From Erigeron canadensis (taxonomy: Eukaryota > Streptophyta > Magnoliopsida > Asterales > Asteraceae), in NCBI RefSeq assembly GCF_010389155.1, contig NC_057761.1, positions 50,776,587-50,840,586 of the forward strand: a DNA stretch of 64,000 nucleotides, written 5' to 3'. This document shows, piece by piece, positions 56,399 through 64,000 of this stretch. Position numbers and translations under genes: made by a program. Below the pieces are notes generated by a model that made no database searches, was not told the DNA's origin, and saw only the letters and a program-made list of their open reading frames with translations. Position 1 is the first letter of the stretch, and each line of letters begins with the position of its first letter.

Positions 56399-57939
56399 TA
56401 TATATATATATATATAAATTTATATATATAGGAGAGAGATCAAATAAGAAGATTGTTTAAGGAGAGAAATGATGAGAATGTTGATATATTTTTTTTCTTT
56501 ATTTTTCATTTTCAAAATTTGTTTTGTTTTTCTATTTTTTTTCTTAGTGAAAACCCATTGCAAAAAAAAAGCCAAAAATAAGAAAATATTTAAAAAAATT
56601 CTTTACACATGTGTAACTTTTTACATACATTTGGCGTTATCTGCGAGGAACCGTCAATTAGTCATGACCAACTCTAAACCATAAGCCATTAAGCATTAAT
56701 GCAGTTTGTTATCCAATCAAATTAGCTCCTAAAGACCTCATAGGGTGGGCAGTGTACTCTGGGGACCAAACAGGTATCGACTAGTCACCAAGTGTAACAT
56801 CATTTCGCCTTTCAGGTACTGGTTGGGTGGGGAGGGCTGTCCCCGAGCTGCTCACCACCCTTTTTCTCTTTTCTTTTTCCTTTTGTTTTTCTTACTTTTT
56901 TTTATCTTTATTTGAGTGCGGAGAGGTGGAGACGAATGGTGAGACATTTTGTACAAGTGGAAAAAAGGTGAGGAACGGGTGGGAATGTACTCCCCCACCC
57001 TTATCAACTTGTGGAAATATGAGGATTTTTTTATCCCGTGTGATCTTGTCTATTAAATCAAAATACTACTCATTTGTCCCATTAAAAGTCTTCAATCTTG
57101 ATTATTCAAAGTTTTTTTTATAACTTTGACAAAAATAAATTTATTTGTATTGCATAATATTATATTATGATGAAACTTTCATGAATAGATCGAGGTTTAA
57201 ATGTGTTTTCACTGGGTATAACTTTCACAAAGTAATCCAATAAATACGAGTAATATTTAAGGTCAAATTTAAAAAAATAGATTATATTTAAAACTGGACA
57301 CATTTAATAGGACGGAAGAAATATATTTTATAACTATAATACGGTTAAATTCAGAGAGACTAAATGGTCATTGGCCAATGAAGTCTTGTAAATGAAGTAA
57401 GGACAAACTTTTCCTACTTATATCCAAACATTATAAAGCATATAATATCCTATAGATTCAATTCATAATTGCCATAATCTTTAAAAGGTCAACTTCAACC
57501 AGCCTTTCATATATTGCTTTAATAAACCCAACAAGTATATATTTATTCTTGTACTATTTAATCTTGAAATACTATAATTATCTACATAAAAAGGTAAGAA
57601 GCTTTACATAAATTTCTGAGTCTATGATTAAAAGAAGAGTTTTATAAAATTATAGAAAGTAAGTTTTGGTCATTGTTTATCAAATAATATCGAAGATAAT
57701 TTGGACAAGATTTCGACATTTTCTAAACGGATTTCACAGTACAAACTTTAAGGTTTTTGGGTTAATTTTACTTCACACATCAATGATTTTAGGTTATGTA
57801 CATCAAATAAACGTTTTAAAAGTTCGTTAATACCATAAAAATTGAATAAGTTCACTACACTTATGCAAAAAACTCATCTACATCTTGACGATATCCACTA
57901 ATTGTATTAAACTTTTACGTAGTTATAATCTTTTTTATA
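56399..57939. other. Intergenic, nothing recognised
   Basis: AT-rich with pyrimidine runs. Two open frames (56469-56684, 56827-57123) have low-complexity, Phe/Ser-rich composition and no family resemblance, so they are not called. Confidence 0.5.
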
Positions 57940-58316
57940 CGAGATGGGTACCCGCACAATGCGACGACGGTGACGGTGGTGGCAACGGGTGGTGCTGGTA
58001 GGGGTATGGTATGATATGGTTATTAATCTAAAAGTTGTAAATGTTAATGTAGTTATTTTATGGTTATGGGATGTATCTTTTACAAATAACTTTATTAAGA
58101 GTATTATAGAGATGTTAGGTGAAAATATTTAAATTAATGAATAAAGAAGATAGATAGTTTGGATAAATACTGGCGGAAAATATTTTAGGAATATATTAGG
58201 TTGATTTAGTGTGTGAGTTAAGATTATATTGAAAATTAAGGGTATTTTGAGTATTTGAAAGGTAGAGAGTTAAAAAAAGAAATGGTAGTTTGTTTATTAA
58301 TATAGTATAGATATAG
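57940..58316 (-). mobile_element. Helitron (377 bp, minus)
   Basis: On the minus strand the 3' end reads GTGCGGGTACCCATCTCG (CTCG variant as at 44637). The body matches 44195-44400. It ends near a TATAGATATAGATAG tract. Confidence 0.6.
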
Positions 58317-58367
58317 ATAGATTTAAAAAAAAAAATCTTTATTACTTTATAAACATAAATTCTTACT

Positions 58368-58836
58368 CAATGTTTTAAATACCGGTAAATACCGGCCGGT
58401 ATTACCGGTATCGGAGACCACGCCGGTATTTTAAGTCCGGTATTTTTCCGGTATTTTCACTATTCAATATCGGCCGATATTTCCGGTATTCCCGGTATTT
58501 TCCGGTATTACCATACCGGTATTTCCGGTATTTTCAAAAAATAAATTTTGATTTTTTAAAAAAATTATTTTTATGATACTTTAATGTTATTTTTTGTTAT
58601 TTGTGAACTTTAAAACCTATATTTTGTCATGAAATACATATTTGGTATTATTTTTGAGTAAATTATAATTGCATTTTGACTATTTTTGTTAAATTGTAAC
58701 AAGTTTTTAAAGATTTTTACACAAAAAAATATAATAAATTAAAAATAATCGTACCGGCCGGTATTTCCGGTATACCGGTAATACCGGAAAATTTTTTCAC
58801 GCCGGTATAACTAAAATGCTGGTTTTTAAAACATTG
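58368..58836. mobile_element. hAT element with ACCGGTATT arrays (469 bp)
   Basis: Termini CAATGTTTTAAATACCGG and CTGGTTTTTAAAACATTG are inverted. The 8-bp target duplication TTCTTACT is at 58360-58367 and 58837-58844. More than a dozen CCGGTATT motifs lie in the left 170 bp, with a smaller set near the right end. Iterated subterminal motifs are typical hAT transposase-binding arrays. Noncoding. Confidence 0.85.
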
Positions 58837-58844
58837 TTCTTACT

Positions 58845-60842
58845 AGCCTCAAGCATCTATCTTGGGACATCTTATGAGAACAAGCATATCTATTATATTT
58901 CACAGCCATGCTAGATTGTGACCTATACCAAAAACAGGTCGTTCGGTTGATTGAACTTTATTCGTTTCATATAGTGTTGTGACAATGACATGGCATTATG
59001 TCATTGTAAAATTATATATATTTACAAAATATTAATTTTGAACATTATATTTATGAAAAATATCGACTAATGTCTTCGGAATTTATACTTTTATTATTAA
59101 ACAACCTTATTTATGCTTTGCCAACTATAATAAACTATCCCATTACGGTTACCAAACAAAACCTAATAACCAAAATTATGTATCGAAAATCTGATGTATT
59201 TAATTTGTTGCCAACTTTTTCTAATCATCATCCATCAATTAATGGCAAACATTTAGGTAGAAATCATAAGTGTAGCATTAATGATCGTTTGTATAATTAA
59301 TTGTCGTATAAAACTATCACAATGACAACATGCGATTCAATTTGTCACAGAGTTAATTTGTTTTTAAACCCTCGTACGGTCTTAAATATAAAATGGTAAA
59401 TCTTCCTAAAAAATAATCTAAAAATTCTCCTAAAACTATAACAAGTTGACATGTTATGTTATTTATTATTAATTCTCTTTCCTAATCCAGCTCTCTGATT
59501 TTTTCATATGTCATCATCTCATTATTAAAAGGATTAATCATTTTTTGTCTTAAATATATGATTAAAGTAAATCTTATTAAGCGTGAAATTACTATGATCT
59601 TCTAAAAAAAATATCGTGACGGATCGCTACCTTTAACAAAAAAATAGCTTTGGTAGATATACTATTTTTTGTTCGAGGCTCTTTCTTCACAAAAGGTCAA
59701 TGATTCGAGTCTTATCCTATGCACATTTGTGGTAGCCACTGACGTTTACTTTCCACTTATGGTTGGCCGGGTGATATGGGTTTCGTTATCGAGAGGTTTA
59801 AATTGAGTATCTGTTTGACAAAGGACTCTCTAGCGCGTATCTAATTAAGATAACGTAAAATAAACCTCCCGATATTTACAAGTAATTCACACCTTAACAA
59901 AAAATAATATTTTCTAGCTATTGATAATAAGGAAACATTAGATGGAGCACATATAGGGGGCACAATGTGATCATAATTAAGATTTTGTGAAGCTATAAAA
60001 AAGATACATTTATGACTTATGAGTGCTATCAACCTATTATAAGACGAATAGATTTATTCTCGTAAAATAATTAAACTATTCATCTTAGAAACTTTTCGCA
60101 CGCAATAAGATCAATATTTTACGAATATAATATAGTGATATTAAAAAGTATCCGTGCAATGCAACAACGATAACGATCATGAGGAGTGATGGTGGTAGCG
60201 GTAGTTGTGGCAATGAGCCGATGATGGGTTGGCAATGTGGATATTAATTTAAAGTTTTAGAAGTTGAAATTATATATGTTATATATAATTTCGTTATGCA
60301 TATTACAAGTCTATAATTCTGTATGTTGTAAATTGTATTTTGACAACAAAAATGTAACTCAATATAGTTTTGATCCACTTTTAATGTTAATAAGTAACTT
60401 TAATACATTGATAGGGGTAAGTGGGTGGCCACCCTCTGGAGTCATGTACCTATTGGTACTCAGCGCGACTTTAATACATTAATATAGACATATACAAAAT
60501 GTTTGTCCAAATCAGTCTCAAAAAATGTCATATGTATATAAACTCTGATGAACAATATTGAACATACAAAGAACAAAATACAATTTTTATTAAATGAATA
60601 ATAAATTTCTTTAATATTCTTATTTTTTTGTTAAAAACAATCTAGCATACTCTTAAATTACACGAATGCTTATAATACAACCAAGAACTTTTGAAAATAC
60701 TCTCGATAATTGACTCACGCAGATGTGAAAGTAAAATTTGAACCCAAATACATCATTACAATGTCAAAAATCTTACAAATGAATTATCAACCTCATTAAC
60801 GAATATTTTTTTAATGACATGATCATTGGCATTTCAACAAAA
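58845..60842. other. Intergenic, nothing firm
   Basis: No gene. At about 60148-60240 a GTGCAATGCAACAACG/ggtggtagcggt stretch resembles the minus-oriented 3' end of the 57940-type Helitron without a proper terminus. Confidence 0.45.
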
Positions 60843-62144
60843 CTAGATTATAACTCGCGTAAAACGCGAGAGAACCATATAAAAAATACATTTATACATA
60901 TAAAAAACACATAATAGAAAAAAACATTAAAGGTTTAGAAAGTTAGAAAATTAAAAAAAAAAAAGAAAACAATTACACTAACTAATAATGAAAACATAAA
61001 TACCTTTCTACATCTTCATTTGTTTTGAAAAAACTACAAAATCGGACATTTTATTTTTTTTTTTGATCACCTTCAGGTATATATATGACATAGTTATAAT
61101 TTCTTTTTGTAAATAATTAAGTTTAAATACGCGGGTTATATAAATTCTCATCTGTGAATATATTTTTTGAAGATATTTTTGTGACATGAGCTCATAATTG
61201 AAAGGACTTAAGAAAAACAATTGAATTGTTAAAAATACAAGAAGATGGATATTAATATTTTGAAAGAAAAAAAAATTGATAATAAAGAAGTTAGATAGAT
61301 AAAAAAAAAAAAAGTGTAATTAATATTCTGATTTAGTTTAAGCAAATTTTCTAAAGTTGGAGGACTAATATCGACTTAAGAAAAGCAATCGAATTGTTAA
61401 AGAATACAAGAAGATGGATATTATTATTTTGAAAAAAAATTTGATAATAAAAAGTTAGATAGATAAAAAAGTGTAATTAATATTGTGTTTTAGTTTAAAC
61501 AAATTATCGAAAGTTTATGTTGACAGGTGCTGTATATTACATATGGCAGGAAAGGAATTTGAGGATATTCAAGAAAAGAGAAAGAAGCGAAGATGTTTAG
61601 TGCAGTTTGATCAAGGAGAATGTAAGACACAAGATGTTATCTCTCAAAATTAAAAAGTCAAAAAGTGTGGATATTGTGGCTGGAAGATGGAACTTGATGT
61701 GGAAAATAATGAATTGAAAGCCATTTCTGAATAGAGAAATGCATGGATTGTGGGTGTGCAGGCTGCTCATATTGGCGTGCGAATGAAAATAGAGAGCGGT
61801 GCAAAATGACGCTTCTTGCTAATTTGAGTAGTTGTGTTGTTTGGGTATGTAATGTTTGAATGTGCAGGTTGTTTCTAGTTCGTATTTTTTTTTTGTATAG
61901 TCTGTCAGTTCTATTAGGCAGAATTTTGGCATTCTTATTTTGTTTTGTAAATTTGTGCATATTAATAAAATTCACCTTTAAAGTTAATCATCTAAAGTTG
62001 GAGGACTAATATCATTTTTTTTAATAAAGTTTAGTCAAAGATGATGTAAGCATCATGATATAACGGTTAAAACTAAATATGAAATTTTAATGAAGGGTAA
62101 AGATTACTTTATGTTACTATTTAAAGTTTTTGTTTTAATATATA
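60843..62144 (-). mobile_element. Helitron (minus) containing a LINE tail
   Basis: On the minus strand it ends with a hairpin CTCGCGTTTTACGCGAG and then TTATAATCTAG (60843). The 5' region (about 62030-62144) matches the 5' region of the 42416 Helitron. Inside, a block of about 150 bp is tandemly duplicated (61218-61366 and 61385-61515), and a LINE fragment is inserted at 61516-61985. Confidence 0.65.
61516..61985 (+). mobile_element. 5'-truncated LINE (non-LTR retrotransposon) tail
   Basis: The frame 61523-61717 reads TGAVYYIWQERNLRIFKKRE, then a TAG stop, then IKENVRHKMLSLKIKKSKSV. This matches the C-terminal end of plant LINE reverse-transcriptase polyproteins, after the zinc-binding (zf-RVT) domain. 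A 3' UTR-like segment follows. Flanked by a 14-bp imperfect target duplication AATTATCGAAAGTT / AATCATCTAAAGTT (61502-61515, 61986-61999). The in-frame stop and the 5' truncation make it dead. Confidence 0.75.
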
Positions 62145-62800
62145 CTAGATTATTGTCCCGCGTAATATGCGGGTAAACATATTTTTATACTTATATATAT
62201 CTAAAATACTATTTTCTTAATTAATAGTTAACAAATTAAAATATTCAATTTCACTTTATTAACATTTTTTTTACCTTGATAATTTCACAAACACTTATTG
62301 TGTTGTTCATTAAGTCTCACTGAATAAATAAATTATTCAATGTCAAAAGTTATTACTTATCCATGTCATCACAAATATCTCGATATCATTCGGATTTTCA
62401 TGTCATATCATAAAAAATATCACAGATGACACATTATTTAGATGGTGCCAAAGCATACAACCTTCTAAACCGAGTTGCGAGATTGTCACCATCAAGCCAA
62501 TGATCATTTGTACATATCAATGCTAAATTAAAAAGTATCCAGACCACCAAAACCTAAACCACTCACTTTTTTATCTGGAAATTGCCTTCTAATAGATTCA
62601 TTACATTTCACTTTCCGAGGTTGACCCCCCTATACTCCTTTACCCCTTCCACCATATAAATGAAGTTGTCAAAGGTTAAAGGTAGACGTTCCCAAAGTTG
62701 TCACTCACTTAAGCTAAACTCCGCCTTCTCAACTATGTGGTTGATAATTTCTAAACCCGACATTATATTAAATATATATATATATATATATATATATTGT
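62145..62800 (-). mobile_element. Helitron 3' end and possible body (minus)
   Basis: The minus-strand 3' end CCCGCATATTACGCGGG, then ACAATAATCTAG, ends at 62145 directly against the previous Helitron. The 5' end is not identified. Confidence 0.45.
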
Positions 62801-63125
62801 AGATACATGGTGTTACGACATTATTAATATTCAATTTTATTTTATTATGGTTTAAAATATAGCTTAATATTTTTATTAATAGAAAATTGATTTATATATT
62901 TTATATGAAACATATCTTAAATATTTTAAATTAAAATATGTTTTTTTTCACATGATGTTAACCATTATTTTATTGGATAAGATATAAGATAGATAATATT
63001 ATTTGATTATTATGATATATATTAGCTATTAATCTATTGAATATACTATATTAAAATTATCAGGTAAAAAGTGTAAATTTATGATTGAAAATCAAAATGT
63101 GTAAATTAAATATAAAGGGGGATTT
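62800..63125 (-). mobile_element. Internal fragment of a 41704-type Helitron
   Basis: Shares ordered blocks with 41740-42120 (TAATATTTTTATTAATAGAAAATTGAT-type and GGTAAAAAGTGTAAATTTATGA). Bounded at the left by a (TA)n tract; the termini are not seen. Confidence 0.5.
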
Positions 63126-63393
63126 TTTTAAAATTATAAAAAGTATACGTATTAATATTGTCATTTAATAAAAATGAGATAATTAAATTTGATCTAATGG
63201 TTCTAAATCAAATATGGAATTCATCTAAGAGTTCTTGTTTGTTTATGAATAAATTTAACACCTTGTTATATATATTGATAGATTAGAGATATAAAATATA
63301 TATATATATTTTGAAAGTATTTCTTTCACAAAGAGAAAAAACCAAATGATCAATGATCGTATTCATAGTTTTTTTAGCAAAATCAAATCTTTA

Positions 63394-63757
63394 TCTTTAT
63401 ACTAAATAAAACAAAATTGTCATTTTATCAAAATATCTTACATGGCAACTCTAAAATCTTTTTTAAAAATAATTTCTTATTAAATTAAATTAAATTACAT
63501 TATTTAATTTATTTTACTTTTTAAATTCTTGTCATGTTAGTATAAATATTTTTATGTATATTCTTATAAATATATGTTTCTACCAACATGACAACATTGA
63601 TTCAAGATTATAATTATGTATTTTTTTTCTTTTTCTTTACCTTCATGGTTATGTATATATACACACATATAAATATAATAAATATAAATGATACACGATT
63701 GAACTCTAAATATGTATCTTCGATCTACCTGGGTATTACCCGGGTCCAATAAGCTAG
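63394..63757 (+). mobile_element. Helitron (364 bp)
   Basis: Starts TCTTTATACTAAATAAAAC after A. The 3' hairpin ACCTGGGTATTACCCGGGT is followed by CCAATAAGCTAG and T. Noncoding. Confidence 0.7.
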
Positions 63758-64000
63758 TAATAGCAATAGAATAGAGTTAAAAGAAAATTTAACTGTTTAG
63801 TACTCATATTTTTTAAATTTTCCATTTAAAATGGATACAATTACGAGAAGGTTTTTCTTTAGTTTTTTTTTCTCCGGTAGTAATTTGTTTGAAACCCGGG
63901 AATAGTTATTTATTTACTTTAGTTTTAAACTCACAACAGATTTAATTAACGAGGCGCATAACACGACCATGGCAAAAAGGATAACCCGACCAGGAAGCAC
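63758..64000. other. Intergenic, nothing recognised
   Basis: AT-rich; the window ends here without a gene or element I can name. Confidence 0.5.

Noticed and set aside
56469..57123. Two frames of 71 and 98 codons
   Set aside because: Phe/Ser/Lys-rich translations of homopolymer-rich DNA, with no support from splice sites or homology.
58368..58550. CRISPR-like spaced repeats (CCGGTATT)
   Set aside because: The repeat is 8-9 bp with irregular spacing in a plant hAT element; no CRISPR features.

Overview
The window is plant nuclear DNA: very AT-rich, spliced genes with GT-AG introns, and dense small transposable elements (Helitrons, hAT and Harbinger elements, MITEs, tRNA-derived SINEs, solo LTRs). 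It is a eudicot, and I infer Asteraceae from the overall repeat style, which is not proven by the sequence. There is no bacterial, organellar or viral gene content. Only three protein-coding loci are supported: a DUF863-like nuclear protein gene on the minus strand (11.07-13.85 kb), and two tandem copies of a flavin-containing monooxygenase gene of the plant FMO GS-OX-like type (copy A 20.92-26.78 kb, copy B 45.16-48.44 kb).

Layout. 0-3.5 kb: three Helitrons of one family. 4.9-9.8 kb: a SINE with poly(A) tail, a 3.06 kb Helitron and a Helitron with two 3' ends. 11-14 kb: the DUF863-like gene. 17.55-55.08 kb: a large tandem duplication. Unit A (about 17553-39668) and unit B (about 39669-55078) each start at the same motif, run through an FMO gene and its downstream flank, and end in the same 0.36-1.0 kb terminal segment. 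The junction falls near 39668. 55-64 kb: foldback MITEs inserted in TA microsatellites, a hAT element with ACCGGTATT arrays, Helitron ends, and a LINE tail inserted in a Helitron.

The duplication makes the window unusually informative. Nearly every mobile element in one unit can be compared with its empty site in the other, so target-site duplications and exact termini can be read directly (Harbinger TTA, hAT 8 bp, Helitron A/T, SINE 17 bp, LTR 5 bp). Six LTRs are present, all solo, each with its own 5-bp target duplication. Three of them are a 2.5 kb LTR nested in a hAT element, a 2.6 kb LTR splitting a GGT-rich foldback element, and a second member of the 2.5 kb LTR family near the end of unit A.

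FMO copy B has an intact seven-exon reading frame (462 aa). FMO copy A is a pseudogene: a 12-bp deletion removes the third glycine of the FAD-binding motif, a TGA stop falls in the NADPH-binding motif, and one conserved Trp codon is lost. Despite this, most of exon 1 is base-for-base identical between the copies, while the other exons differ by roughly 5%, which suggests gene conversion. Conversely, the intact copy B has lost about 130 bp of the proximal upstream region (with a TATA box) that broken copy A keeps, and Helitron and SINE sequence now lies there.
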